A program made the position numbers and the translations under genes. The notes under the pieces were generated by a model. The model had not been told where the DNA came from, ran no database searches, and saw only the letters and a list, made by a program, of their open reading frames with translations. This document shows positions 1 through 9,139 of a stretch of 64,000 bases of DNA, in pieces. Origin of the DNA: Chelativorans sp. J32 (GTDB taxonomy: Bacteria > Pseudomonadota > Alphaproteobacteria > Rhizobiales > Rhizobiaceae); NCBI RefSeq assembly GCF_000518985.1, contig NZ_JAEQ01000004.1:133782-197781 (forward strand). The letters run 5' to 3'. Positions within the stretch are counted from its first letter, which is position 1. Each line of letters starts with the position of its first letter.

Positions 1-447
1 TATGACGCCACCGCCGAGGAATTCGCTCTCAAGGCCATTGCGAAGGCTAACCTGAGCCAGGCGCTGTGGCTCGAGGCCATTGGCACCTATGAGAGCGGTA
101 TCAACTTCTACTCGGTCGATCCATTCAATTCCACCGGGCTCTCCTTCGCTTCTCTTGGTATTCCGCGCGAAGGGGCTGAGTGGTCTGCTGGCGGCTTGAT
201 CGGCTACCAGTTCAACCCCCGCTTCAAGGCCTCGCTCGGCGCTCAGTACTTCAGCAATGTCGGTCATGACGTGCTGTTTGCTGACGAGATCAACTCGCTC
301 AACGTCGGCGCCACGCTCGACTACGCGATCGTCGAGAACTTCGACGCCAAGCTCGCCATCAACTACACCACGGTTGACGGCACGATCGCTGGCGTCACCG
401 ACGGCGACCAGTGGCACGGCTTCCTGCGCCTGCAGCGCAGCTTCTAA
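1..447 (+). CDS. Rhizobiales-type outer-membrane porin, C-terminal fragment
   Basis: The frame is open from the first base of the window, so the gene starts upstream and only about 148 C-terminal residues are present. The translation is an alternation of amphipathic strands and turns (for example IGYQFNPRFKASLGAQYF and LDYAIVENFDAKLAINY) and ends in LQRSF, the terminal-phenylalanine signature read by the BAM complex. This matches the Omp2/Porin_2 family that forms general diffusion pores in Rhizobiales outer membranes. Family assignment is from the C-terminal pattern only. A strong terminator follows 27 bases after the stop. Confidence 0.8.
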   Translation, partial: YDATAEEFALKAIAKANLSQALWLEAIGTYESGINFYSVDPFNSTGLSFASLGIPREGAEWSAGGLIGYQFNPRFKASLGAQYFSNVGHDVLFADEINSLNVGATLDYAIVENFDAKLAINYTTVDGTIAGVTDGDQWHGFLRLQRSF

Positions 448-473
448 TTTCGGTTAGAAGACAAGCTTAAAAG

Positions 474-501
474 ACCCGGCGGGCTTGCCCGCCGGGTTTT
501 T
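474..501. terminator. Bidirectional intrinsic terminator between porin and slt
   Basis: A perfect 11-bp stem (ACCCGGCGGGC and its complement) with a two-base TT centre is followed on the plus strand by TTTTT and on the minus strand by CTTTT. It sits between the convergent porin and slt genes and can end both transcripts. Confidence 0.9.
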
Positions 502-546
502 CGTTGAGTGAAGCCCTCGTTTATATGGACGTGCGGCAGAAGCCCG

Positions 547-2595
547 CTATTGACGCCCGCTCACCAGATCTTCTGCGATCGTGAAGCGGCCGGTGAGCCG
601 CATCTTGTAGACCTGATAATTCTCCATCACCCGCTGCACGTAATTGCGCGTTTCGGTGAACGGGATACGCTCGATCCAGTCCACCACCTCTTCGATCGGT
701 TTGCCGCGTGGATCGCCATAGCGTTCCATCCAGTCGCTCGCCCGGCTCGGGCCGGCATTGTAGCCGATGAAAGTGAGGATATAGGAACCGTCGAAGCGTT
801 CGAGCTGCTCGCTGAGATAGGCTGCTCCGAGCGTCGCGTTGTAACCAGCATCGGAAGTGAGCTTGGCCGGAGCGTAAGGCAAGCCTGCCTTCTTTGCCAC
901 CATTCGCGCCGTTGCCGGCATCAATTGCAGGAGACCGCGCGCGCCGGCATGCGAAACCGCCCCCACATTGAATTCGCTCTCCTGGCGAGCGATGGCATAG
1001 GCGAGCGCCTTGCCGGCCCCGGAAATCGAGGCTTTCTCCGGGATAGCGCCGATCGGATGCGCCAGAAGGCCGATTTCGAGACCACGCCGGGCGGCGGTCT
1101 TGCCTATCCGGAGCGCAAGGTAATGATCTCCGCGTTGCCCCGCTTTCTCCGCCAGCAACGCCAATTCGCCCGTGCTTGAGAGTTCCTCGGCGAGTTCGCT
1201 GTACAGCATCCCGGCAAGGCGCTCCTGTCCTGCCTTCTCCAGCCGTTCGAGAGCCAGGACCGGTTCGCGAGCGATGAAATTCTTCCGGTCCAAGGCGCTG
1301 GGATCGGGATTCCCCGTCGCGATGGTCGTGCGCCCCAGCCGGGCTGCTGCGAGCTGGCCGTAGAAGGCTGTGCCGTAGTCGGCTGCCTGCTCATAATAAT
1401 GTGTGGCATCGCCCGATGCGCCGGCTTCCGCCGCGCGGCCGAGCCAGTAATAGGCACGGGCCTTGGAAATTGGCCCGTCGGCGATTTCCAAAATGCGGGC
1501 AAAATGGCGTGCGGCGATCTTGGCTTCGTCAAGGCTCCGCAGCGCATACCAGCCTGCGTGGAACTCTGCGTCGGCCATGGTCGCCTTGCTGCCGCCCAGA
1601 TGTGCGGCGGCAATGCGATAGGAGAGGCGCGGATTGCCCTCGTCGAGAAATTCGCGCGAAAGGACACGCCGCTCGAACCACCAGGCATCCGGGTCCACCA
1701 GCATGGAAGCGTCCCGCGGAGCGGCCAGCATGGCCTTGGCCGCTTCCGCAAACTTACCGGCGCGGCGAAGATAATGGGCCTTCGCGAAATAGTAACCTGC
1801 CGAACGTTGCGCGGCAGGCACCGCTTCGAGCAGGTCACCGGCATTTGCCTCACGGCGGATCACCGCCGCCCAAGCCTTGGCGAGTGCTTCGGCTCCGGCG
1901 CGCTTGGCTACTCGTTCCGCCGAGCGGATTCGATCCTTGTAGAGCATGCGCTCCATACGATGGCGGTGATCGGATGCGGGGATGAGATCGCCGAACTCGT
2001 CGAGTATGGCCGACTCCTGTCGTGCCTCCAGCTTCTCTTCACGCCACACCGGCGAAAGGGCAGCCCGCGCCGCATCCAATTTGCCGAGCTCCACATTGGC
2101 GCGCGCAAGCGCGATCGCGCCTTCAAACGTGGTGGGGCGCGTCTTGCCGAAGGCCGCGATCACCTGCTGTGCGGTCGGCTTCTCGCGGTAGAGGGCCCGT
2201 TCGCTATTGGCGCGCAGCCGGGTCTTTCCCGGCCAACCCGAAAGCATATCAGCGATGTCGGCAATTTCCGCGCTTCCGACGTAATCGCCGGACATGGCGA
2301 TTGCCCAGGAGATGATCTGATAGTCCAGAGAGGAGGGCGCCAACTCATCTCGGATCCGTTTCGCCTCAGTCGTATCGCCCTTTGCAAGGGCTTGGAGCCC
2401 GTCTTTTAGCGTGCTGAGATGCTCTTCCAGAAGCACGCCCGCTGCAAAGGGGATCGAGGCTGCAGCGGCAGCCCTGTCGATCGGGGCAAAGGGCCTCGGC
2501 TGCGGAAGTGGTGCATCCGACGGCAGTTCGAGCGCGTGCGCTACGCTTGCGTGGGAAAACACGATTGCGAGCGCGGTGAGCGCAGTTTTCTTCAT
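547..2595 (-). CDS. slt: Soluble lytic murein transglycosylase, Slt70-like
   Basis: A periplasmic enzyme that cleaves the MurNAc-GlcNAc bond of peptidoglycan to leave 1,6-anhydroMurNAc ends. The 682-residue product begins with a signal peptide (MKKTALTALAIVFSHASVAHA), continues with a long alpha-helical superhelix of TPR-like repeats (roughly residues 60-500), and ends with an SLT catalytic domain. The catalytic Glu is E539 in the ARQESEFN motif, followed by GARGLLQLMPATA and FIGYNAGP. Length and architecture match Slt70-type proteins. The start was taken at the signal peptide; no strong Shine-Dalgarno sequence is visible. It faces away from dapA. Confidence 0.93.
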   Translation of the reverse strand: MKKTALTALAIVFSHASVAHALELPSDAPLPQPRPFAPIDRAAAAASIPFAAGVLLEEHLSTLKDGLQALAKGDTTEAKRIRDELAPSSLDYQIISWAIAMSGDYVGSAEIADIADMLSGWPGKTRLRANSERALYREKPTAQQVIAAFGKTRPTTFEGAIALARANVELGKLDAARAALSPVWREEKLEARQESAILDEFGDLIPASDHRHRMERMLYKDRIRSAERVAKRAGAEALAKAWAAVIRREANAGDLLEAVPAAQRSAGYYFAKAHYLRRAGKFAEAAKAMLAAPRDASMLVDPDAWWFERRVLSREFLDEGNPRLSYRIAAAHLGGSKATMADAEFHAGWYALRSLDEAKIAARHFARILEIADGPISKARAYYWLGRAAEAGASGDATHYYEQAADYGTAFYGQLAAARLGRTTIATGNPDPSALDRKNFIAREPVLALERLEKAGQERLAGMLYSELAEELSSTGELALLAEKAGQRGDHYLALRIGKTAARRGLEIGLLAHPIGAIPEKASISGAGKALAYAIARQESEFNVGAVSHAGARGLLQLMPATARMVAKKAGLPYAPAKLTSDAGYNATLGAAYLSEQLERFDGSYILTFIGYNAGPSRASDWMERYGDPRGKPIEEVVDWIERIPFTETRNYVQRVMENYQVYKMRLTGRFTIAEDLVSGRQ

Positions 2596-2945
2596 GGAGC
2601 AACCCCGAAATTGCGGGCTCTTCTGGCAAACACGCCGGCCCTCTCTCCCGCCCGAGGGTGAAACGCCTTTCGCGAACGGTAGCGCAAAAGGTTACGTTGT
2701 ACCAATCAAACCAGTTGCAACCGAGCATGGCGATATTAGGGCGATTTGCTCCCGGAAAAACCTGTGGTGCGGTGAACCCGGATGGGATAGAAGCGCCGGA
2801 CGGCTCTGCGCGAAAGGCGCAGGTTGCAGCATTTGCAGCGATGGAAACTTTTTATCTGCAATTCTGCATTAATGTGGCTAAACAAAATTGCGTGGCGGCC
2901 GGTCCAACCGGATAGATCGCCCAAGAGGAGATCGGAGATTTCTCG
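2596..2945. other. Divergent intergenic region slt/dapA
   Basis: This 350-base stretch lies between the divergent starts of slt and dapA and should hold both promoters. I see no convincing gene in it. A small hairpin (CTGCGC stem, GAAAG loop) lies at 2806-2822, and a CCGGT/ACCGG hairpin at about 2900. The dapA ribosome binding site GGAG is at 2934-2937. Confidence 0.5.
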
Positions 2946-3827
2946 ATGTTCAGGGGTTCCATCACAGCGCTCGTGACGCCTTTCCGTGAGGATGGAAGTC
3001 TGGACAAAGAGGCCTTCAGTTCCCTGGTCGAATGGCAGATCCAGGAAGGCTCCAACGGGTTTGTCCCTGTTGGCACGACGGGCGAGTCGCCGACACTCAC
3101 GCATGATGAGCACCGGGAGGTAATCCGCCTTTGCGTCGAGGCGGCGGACAAGCGCGTGCCGGTGATTGCCGGGGCTGGCTCAAATTCCACACGGGAGGCG
3201 ATCGGTTTTGCTGAACATGCGGAGAAGGTGGGAGCCGACGCTCTTCTGGTCGTGACCCCCTATTACAACAAGCCGAACCAGCGCGGGCTCTACGAGCATT
3301 TCGCGGCTGTCGCAAAGGCGACCAGCCTGCCGATCTTCATCTATAATATTCCACCTCGCTCTGTGATCGACATGCTTCCTGAGACGATGGCCAAGCTTGC
3401 GGCCGACTATAAGAATATCGTCGGCGTAAAGGATGCCACGGCGAAGCTCGATCGCGTGTCCGAGCAGCGTGCGGCATGCGGACCCGACTTCATCCAGCTA
3501 TCGGGTGAGGATGCTACGGCGCTCGGTTTCAACGCTCATGGCGGCGTGGGCTGTATTTCGGTGACTGCGAATGTGGCGCCGCGGCTCTGCTCGGAATTCC
3601 AGGCAGCCTCCCTCGGGGGCGATGGCGCCCGCGCCATCGAGCTCCAGGACCGGTTGTTGCCGCTTCACAAGGCCCTCTTCCTCGAACCCAATCCGGCCGG
3701 CGCCAAATATGCGCTGTCGCGGCTTGGGAGAATCCAGAATGTGCTGCGGTCGCCGCTTGTCACGATCGAGTCTTCCACCGCCGAGAAGATCGATGCAGCC
3801 ATGAAGCACGCGGGGCTCTTGAACTGA
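2946..3827 (+). CDS. dapA: 4-hydroxy-tetrahydrodipicolinate synthase
   Basis: Condenses pyruvate with aspartate semialdehyde, the first committed step of lysine and meso-diaminopimelate synthesis in the cytosol. The 293 residues form one TIM barrel of normal family length. The Schiff-base lysine is K162 in [10 protein letters not shown], the proton-relay tyrosine Y133 in FIYNIPPRS, and the GTTGE motif (T44-T45) lies at residues 43-47. GGAG at 2934-2937 is 8 bases from the ATG. smpB follows 27 bases after the stop and is probably co-transcribed. Confidence 0.96.
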   Translation: MFRGSITALVTPFREDGSLDKEAFSSLVEWQIQEGSNGFVPVGTTGESPTLTHDEHREVIRLCVEAADKRVPVIAGAGSNSTREAIGFAEHAEKVGADALLVVTPYYNKPNQRGLYEHFAAVAKATSLPIFIYNIPPRSVIDMLPETMAKLAADYKNIVGVKDATAKLDRVSEQRAACGPDFIQLSGEDATALGFNAHGGVGCISVTANVAPRLCSEFQAASLGGDGARAIELQDRLLPLHKALFLEPNPAGAKYALSRLGRIQNVLRSPLVTIESSTAEKIDAAMKHAGLLN

Positions 3828-3854
3828 CGCGCCCTTACGCGCATCTCCTTCGCT

Positions 3855-4322
3855 ATGGCCAAGAACACAAACATCAAAACGGTTGCCGACAACCGCAAGG
3901 CACGCTTCGCTTATGAGGTGATGGACACGCTTGAGGCGGGCCTTGTGCTTTCCGGTACCGAGGTGAAATCCCTGCGGGAAGGGCACGCCAACATCCAGGA
4001 ATCCTACGCTTCGGTGGAAGGCGGAGAGATCTGGCTGATCAACGCGCATATCCCCGAATATTTTGCCGGCAACCGCTTCAATCACGAGCCGCGTCGCAGG
4101 CGGAAGCTGCTCCTGTCCAAGAAGGAGATGGCGCGCATGGCTCAGGCGGTGGAGCGCGAGGGTATGACGATGGTGCCCTTGAAACTCTATTTCAACGAAC
4201 GTGGCATCGCGAAGCTGCAACTCGCGCTCGCGCGCGGCAAGAAACTGCATGACAAGCGCGAGACCCTGAAGCAGCGCGACTGGAGCCGGGAACAAGCCCG
4301 CCTTCTGAAGGAAAGAGGGTAG
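3855..4322 (+). CDS. smpB: SsrA-binding protein SmpB
   Basis: Binds tmRNA and delivers it to stalled ribosomes for trans-translation. At 155 residues it has the usual length. The N-terminal [15 protein letters not shown], the central [21 protein letters not shown] and the basic C-terminal tail ([22 protein letters not shown] in two stretches) that enters the decoding centre are all visible. It follows dapA, an arrangement common in Rhizobiales. I looked for the tmRNA gene next to it and did not find one. Confidence 0.95.
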   Translation: MAKNTNIKTVADNRKARFAYEVMDTLEAGLVLSGTEVKSLREGHANIQESYASVEGGEIWLINAHIPEYFAGNRFNHEPRRRRKLLLSKKEMARMAQAVEREGMTMVPLKLYFNERGIAKLQLALARGKKLHDKRETLKQRDWSREQARLLKERG

Positions 4323-4682
4323 GGCAGTAGACCAGTGGGGCAGTAGGAGGCGTCTTCGAGCCGGTGCTACGCCTCCGATAGCCTGCAGCTTCACCTGCAG
4401 CCGCGGCGGCGCGTCAACCCATAACCATGGTCGTTGGGTCAAGCAGAAGGTGGCGCTTGCAGCCGCATAGTTGCCAACCGCCAGCTCTGGAGTTGCCGAG
4501 ATTCTCGACGCATCCAGGTTGGCCCCAGGAGCCATGCCTGAATCTTGGAGGGGATCCGCGGCATGCTCATGCTGTTGAAGCAAAGCCGAACGGGGACAGT
4601 ATCGGAACAGCCTGAAAACCTGAATCAATAAGCTTACCGCCTGTTAAGACCGAGGCGGGAAACCAGTACCTTTCCCTGCTGC
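4323..4682. other. Gene-free stretch after smpB
   Basis: No credible gene here; open frames on both strands have untypical composition. It opens with a 9-base direct repeat GGGCAGTAG at 4322-4330 and 4338-4346. Short inverted repeats follow (AGGCGT/ACGCCT at about 4348-4374, two CTGCAG sites at about 4384-4400). A CCGCC/GGCGG inverted repeat at about 4638-4660 could act as a terminator between convergent smpB and the glycosylase gene, but it lacks a T run. Confidence 0.45.
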
Positions 4683-5345
4683 TTAGTCCCCTAAAAACTC
4701 CCTCACGCTCCGGAACACGTCCACGAACATCGCCTCCGTCAGAACGCCGGTGTTCGTGTTGTAGCGGGAGCAGTGGTAGCTGGAGAAGATGCGGAGCGCT
4801 CCGGCCTGCTCCTGCGCCCCGTGGACGAAGGGGACAGCGCTTAGCCGATGACCAAGCGCTCTGACGGTGGAGTCATGGGCGATCTTTCCGAGTGTCACGA
4901 TGGCCTCCAGCTTGGGAAAGCGCTCGATCGTCGGAGTAAGAAAATATTCGCGACAGGTGCGGATCTCGCTCGCATCCGGCTTGTTTTCGGGCGGCACGCA
5001 GCGCACGGCATTGGTGATCGCCGTGTCGGTGAGTGTCAGCCCGTCATCCGGCCTGGCGTCGAATTTTCCGCGGGCGAAACCGAAGCGTATGAGTGTTTCA
5101 TAAAGCAGTGTGCCTGCGTAATCGCCCGTGAAGGGACGCCCGGTGCGGTTTGCGCCGCGCAGCCCCGGTGCAAGCCCCACCACGAGAAGCCTTACAGATT
5201 CCTCGCCGCCTTCAGGCAGGAAGGTTCTGACAGGTGCGTTGTACCATTCCGGCTCTTTCTCGCGCCAGCCGGCGATGAAACTGTGAAGCCGAGGGCACAG
5301 AGGACAGTCACGCGGCGGTTCTCCGGCCGCTTCAGGCAGGCTCAT
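4683..5345 (-). CDS. Uracil-DNA glycosylase, family 5 (UDGb-like)
   Basis: Removes uracil, and in this family also hypoxanthine-type lesions, from DNA. The 220-residue protein has four cysteines placed for an iron-sulfur cluster (C14, C17, C116, C131). Motif A, GLAPGLRGANRTGRPFTGD, begins at residue 57; it lacks the polar Asp/Asn used by families 1 and 4, which is the family-5 hallmark. Motif B is SYHCSRYNTNTG near the C-terminus. The start overlaps the end of the upstream NYN gene by 4 bases (ATGA), indicating translational coupling. Family 4 is the main alternative. Confidence 0.85.
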   Translation of the reverse strand: MSLPEAAGEPPRDCPLCPRLHSFIAGWREKEPEWYNAPVRTFLPEGGEESVRLLVVGLAPGLRGANRTGRPFTGDYAGTLLYETLIRFGFARGKFDARPDDGLTLTDTAITNAVRCVPPENKPDASEIRTCREYFLTPTIERFPKLEAIVTLGKIAHDSTVRALGHRLSAVPFVHGAQEQAGALRIFSSYHCSRYNTNTGVLTEAMFVDVFRSVREFLGD

Positions 5346-5926
5346 TCAGTGTCGTCTTGATCAATATCCGTAGGATCGGGGCGGCGGGCCGGGCGCTCGC
5401 TCGGATCGCGGCCAACCTCCGTCTGCAGCGTGGCAAGATCGATGAAGTGATCGGCCTGGCGCCGCAACTCGTCCGAGATCATCGGCGGCTGCGACTGGAT
5501 CGTCGATACGATGCTCACCTTACGGCCCTTGCGCTGCAGCGCCTCCACCAGTGTGCGGAAATCACCGTCGCCCGAGAAGATCACGTAATGGTCGACGACA
5601 TCGACAAGCTCCAGCGCATCAATTGTGAGCTCGATGTCCATATTGCCCTTGATCTTTCGCCGGCCAGTCGAATCAGTGAATTCCTTTGCCGGTTTGGTGA
5701 CCACTTTGTAACCATTGTAGTCGAGCCAATCGATAAGCGGCCGGATAGACGAGTATTCCTGATCCTCCACGAGAGCTGTGTAGTAGTAGGCGCGCAGAAG
5801 GTAAGCCCGCTTCTGAAAACTCGCCAAAAGCTTTCTGTAGTCTATATCAAAGCCCAAGGATCGCGAGGTGGCATATAGATTTGCGCCGTCTATGAACATC
5901 GCGATCTTTTCGCGGGGATCAAACAT
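5342..5926 (-). CDS. NYN-domain (LabA/DUF88) putative nuclease
   Basis: A 194-residue PIN-like NYN domain. Conserved acidic residues expected to hold Mg2+ are visible: D13 in MFIDGANLY, D97 in MDIELTIDAL, and D120/D122 in FSGDGDF. NYN proteins are predicted or shown RNases; the substrate of this one is unknown. The start at 5926 is preferred over an upstream one because AAGGA (5936-5940) lies 9 bases before it and the homology begins there. It is the first gene of a two-gene unit with the glycosylase. Confidence 0.85.
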   Translation of the reverse strand: MFDPREKIAMFIDGANLYATSRSLGFDIDYRKLLASFQKRAYLLRAYYYTALVEDQEYSSIRPLIDWLDYNGYKVVTKPAKEFTDSTGRRKIKGNMDIELTIDALELVDVVDHYVIFSGDGDFRTLVEALQRKGRKVSIVSTIQSQPPMISDELRRQADHFIDLATLQTEVGRDPSERPARRPDPTDIDQDDTE

Positions 5927-6233
5927 TCTCAAATATCCTTCGTGGCAATCGCTGCGTGGGAATTGCCGCAATGCGCCAGTTCAATCGCGGCAATGCCGCT
6001 CCTCATCCCGTGACATAGTGCGGACTTGTTTTCATGCCAATGCCAATTAAATTGTATAAGGTAAAAAACTGCAAATAATATGGGTCTAAGCTCAGGCTGA
6101 TGCCTGCCCGGACTGTGAACCTTTGTGAGGGAAAGGTCTAATGCCTGTCCCTCATGGGTGTTGTGTTTTTTCCGTGGAAAAGCTATGGACCCCGCAGTTT
6201 CCAAAAATTCCGCGCGAATGAAAGGGGCGACAG
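5927..6233. other. AT-rich divergent promoter region upstream of rpoZ
   Basis: About 300 bases, clearly more AT-rich than the surroundings. A candidate sigma-70 promoter on the plus strand has -35 TTGTAT at 6052-6057, an 18-base spacer and -10 TAATAT at 6076-6081. The predicted leader then carries two hairpins: CAGGC-TGAT-GCCTG at 6093-6106, and TGAGGGA/TCCCTCA at 6126-6154 with an inner AGG/CCT pair. A T run is at 6175-6171. GGTCTAA occurs twice (6083-6089, 6135-6141). No gene is visible. Confidence 0.45.
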
Positions 6234-6629
6234 ATGGCCCGTGTAACCGTTGAAGACTGCATCGACAAGGTCGAGAACCGCTTCGAGCTGGTGCTTCTCG
6301 CAAGTCATCGTGCGCGTCAGATCTCCCAGGGCGAGCATATCACCGTCGATCGCGACAACGACAAGAACCCAGTGGTGGCGCTGCGCGAGATTGCCGATGA
6401 GACCTTGTCTCCGGGCGATCTCAAGGAGGCTCTGATCCACTCCCTGCAAAAGCATGTGGAGGTGGACGAGCCCGAGGCCGACCTGCCGGCGATCACTGCC
6501 CAGGCCGAGGATGCGCCGGAAGCCGACCTTCTGCCCGAGGACAATATCGCCTTCGATCGCATGAGCGAGGAAGACCTGCTGGCCGGCATCGAGGGTCTTG
6601 TTCCGCCGGAGAAGAACGACGACTTCTGA
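6234..6629 (+). CDS. rpoZ: RNA polymerase omega subunit
   Basis: Small subunit that helps assemble the beta-prime subunit of RNA polymerase and forms part of a ppGpp site. The 131-residue length, with an acidic C-terminal extension, is usual in Rhizobiales. The conserved core [28 protein letters not shown] is at the N-terminus, with [11 protein letters not shown] after it. GGGG at 6224-6227 serves as ribosome binding site. The next gene is rsh, the ppGpp synthetase/hydrolase, as in many proteobacteria. Confidence 0.95.
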   Translation: MARVTVEDCIDKVENRFELVLLASHRARQISQGEHITVDRDNDKNPVVALREIADETLSPGDLKEALIHSLQKHVEVDEPEADLPAITAQAEDAPEADLLPEDNIAFDRMSEEDLLAGIEGLVPPEKNDDF

Positions 6630-6744
6630 TCCGTCGTTCCGCTGCCTTTCGTTGGCGGCGGATCTTTTCTCAGGGCGAATCCACATGCGTCGCATGCCCG
6701 ATGCGGCGCATGATTTACGTTTATAGGCCCAGGAGAAGCCGCTC

Positions 6745-8982
6745 ATGATGCGTCAGTACGAGCTTGTCGAGCGTGTGCAGCGCTACAAGCCTGACGTGAA
6801 TGAGGCGCTTCTGAACAAAGCCTATGTCTACGCCATGCAGAAGCATGGTCACCAGAAGCGGGCTTCGGGCGATCCCTATTTTTCCCATCCGCTCGAAGTG
6901 GCGGCCATCCTGACGGACATGCATCTTGACGAGGCGACGATCGCCGTCGCGCTGCTGCATGACACGATCGAGGATACAAGCGCCACGCGCGATGAGATCG
7001 ACGAACTCTTCGGCCCGGAAATCGGCAGGCTTGTCGAGGGGCTTACCAAGCTGAAGAAGCTGGATCTGGTATCCTCCAAGGCCGAGCAGGCGGAAAACCT
7101 GCGTAAGCTGCTCCTGGCCATATCGGAAGATGTTCGCGTGCTTCTCGTCAAGCTCGCGGACCGCCTGCACAATATGCGCACGCTCGATCACATGCCGTCG
7201 CACAAGCGGTTGAGGATCGCCGAAGAGACGATGGAGATCTATGCTCCGCTCGCCGGCCGCATGGGCATGCAGGACATGCGCGAGGAACTCGAGGAACTCG
7301 CCTTCCGCTATATCAATCCGGAAGCCTATCATGCAGTGACGGAGCGCCTGGCGGACCTCACCGAGCGAAACCGTGGCGTGATCGGGGAGATCGAGGAGGC
7401 GCTCAAAGGTCTCTTCGACAAATACGACATAAAGGCCGTCGTGAAGAGCCGGCAGAAGAAGCCCTGGTCCGTCTTCCGCAAGATGGAAGCGAAGGCACTC
7501 TCCTTCGAGCAGCTTTCCGATATTTTCGGCTTCCGCGTGATCGTCGACACGGTGGAGGATTGCTACCGTGCGCTAGGAGCCATTCACACGACGTGGTCCC
7601 TCGTTCCCGGGCGGTTCAAGGATTATATCTCGACTCCGAAACAGAACGATTACCGCTCGATTCACACCACGATCGTCGGCCCTTCGCGCCAGCGGGTGGA
7701 ACTGCAGATCCGCACGCAGGAAATGGACCGTATCGCCGAATATGGCGTGGCGGCGCACTCGCTCTACAAGGATTTCGGTCCCAAACCGAACGGGCCGGGC
7801 CACCAGATTTCAAAGGACACCAACGCCTATGCGTGGCTGCGCCATACGATCGAGCAGCTCTCGGAGGGCGATAACCCCGAAGAATTCCTGGAGAACACGA
7901 AGCTCGAGCTGTTCCAGGACCAGGTCTTCTGCTTTACGCCCAAGGGCCGTCTGATCGCTCTGCCGCGCGGCGCCACGCCGATCGACTTCGCATATGCGGT
8001 CCACACGGATGTCGGGGACACCTGTGTAGGCGCCAAGGTCAACGGCCGCATCATGCCGCTGATGACGGAGCTCAAAAACGGCGACGAGGTGGAGATCATC
8101 CGTTCGAAGGCGCAAGTGCCTCCCGCTGCCTGGGAGTCGGTGGTCGTCACCGGCAAGGCGCGCTCAGCCATCCGCCGCGCCACGAGAAATGCGATTCGCC
8201 GGCAATATTCCGGGCTGGGCACCCGTATTCTCGAGCGTGCCTTCGAGAGGGCGGGGAAGACGTTCGGCAAGGATCTGCTGAAGCCTGTGATGCATCGCCT
8301 GGCCCGCAAGGATGTGGAGGACGTGCTGGCAGCCGTTGGGCGCGGCGAGATTACCTCGCAGGATGTCCTTCGCGCAGTGTTCCCCGATTACAAGGACGAG
8401 CGTGTAACCGTTCAGCATCCCAAGAAGCGGGAAGAGGGCTGGTTCAATCTGCGCAATGCGGCAGGTATGCTCTTTAAGGTCCCTGGCCGGTCTTCACGCC
8501 GGAAGGGAAAGGAAACCGCTTCCGCCGAAAATGGAGCAATTCCCATCCGCGGTGTCTCCGGCGACCTGCCGGTGCGTTTCGCGCCCGAGGGAGCGGTGCC
8601 GGGAGACCGGATTGTCGGCATCCTCACGCCCGGATCCGGCATCACGATCTATCCGATTCAGTCGCCCTCGCTCACGGCCTTCGATGACCAGCCGGAACGT
8701 TGGATCGACGTGCGCTGGGACATCGACGAGAACACAAAAGAGCGGTTTCCCGCGCGCATCCTGGTGACGGCCATCAACGAACCCGGCTCGCTCGCGACCA
8801 TCGCCCAGGTAATGGCCTCCAACGATGCGAACATCCATACATTGTCGATGCGGCACACGGCGCCCGATTTCACCGAAATGGTCTTCGATATCGAAGTTTG
8901 GGACCTGAAGCACCTGAACCGGTTGATTTCACAACTCCGCGAAACGAGCAGCGTAAGCAGCGTTCAGCGCGTTAACGGATAG
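6745..8982 (+). CDS. rsh: Bifunctional (p)ppGpp synthetase/hydrolase Rsh
   Basis: Makes and degrades the alarmone (p)ppGpp in the stringent response. The 745 residues contain an HD hydrolase domain (H48, H72-D73 and E76-D77 of LLHDTIED), so hydrolysis should be active. The synthetase domain (about 235-350) has FGFRVIVDTVEDCYRALG and YRSIHTTI, followed by a TGS domain (about 395-455) and a C-terminal ACT domain (about 665-740). Alphaproteobacteria usually carry only this one long enzyme. AGGAGA at 6730-6735 precedes the ATG; a second ATG follows immediately. Confidence 0.96.
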   Translation: MMRQYELVERVQRYKPDVNEALLNKAYVYAMQKHGHQKRASGDPYFSHPLEVAAILTDMHLDEATIAVALLHDTIEDTSATRDEIDELFGPEIGRLVEGLTKLKKLDLVSSKAEQAENLRKLLLAISEDVRVLLVKLADRLHNMRTLDHMPSHKRLRIAEETMEIYAPLAGRMGMQDMREELEELAFRYINPEAYHAVTERLADLTERNRGVIGEIEEALKGLFDKYDIKAVVKSRQKKPWSVFRKMEAKALSFEQLSDIFGFRVIVDTVEDCYRALGAIHTTWSLVPGRFKDYISTPKQNDYRSIHTTIVGPSRQRVELQIRTQEMDRIAEYGVAAHSLYKDFGPKPNGPGHQISKDTNAYAWLRHTIEQLSEGDNPEEFLENTKLELFQDQVFCFTPKGRLIALPRGATPIDFAYAVHTDVGDTCVGAKVNGRIMPLMTELKNGDEVEIIRSKAQVPPAAWESVVVTGKARSAIRRATRNAIRRQYSGLGTRILERAFERAGKTFGKDLLKPVMHRLARKDVEDVLAAVGRGEITSQDVLRAVFPDYKDERVTVQHPKKREEGWFNLRNAAGMLFKVPGRSSRRKGKETASAENGAIPIRGVSGDLPVRFAPEGAVPGDRIVGILTPGSGITIYPIQSPSLTAFDDQPERWIDVRWDIDENTKERFPARILVTAINEPGSLATIAQVMASNDANIHTLSMRHTAPDFTEMVFDIEVWDLKHLNRLISQLRETSSVSSVQRVNG

Positions 8983-9139
8983 TGTCGGTGATTTTTCGAT
9001 TTGCACCGACCATAGGTTTGCCCCGACGCCTTTCGAGCATAGATTAGGGGACGCCGGGCGACGGAAAATGATATGAATGCGGGTATGCTGGTGAGAAGGT
9101 CGTGTCGGCTGCGGCAGATGGCCGGAGCGCGGTAGCGAA

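Noticed and set aside
4427-4615. 62-codon frame after smpB
   Set aside because: Composition is unlike neighbouring genes, there is no ribosome binding site and no conserved-looking core.
4323-4682. tmRNA (ssrA) next to smpB
   Set aside because: I searched the gap for a tRNA-Ala-like end and a tag-coding frame and saw neither; the repeats there do not form tRNA-like arms.
8984-9010. GTCGGTG/CACCGAC hairpin after rsh as a terminator
   Set aside because: The stem is only 7 bp with a 13-base loop, the T run is in the loop rather than after the stem, and the next gene in the run is on the same strand.
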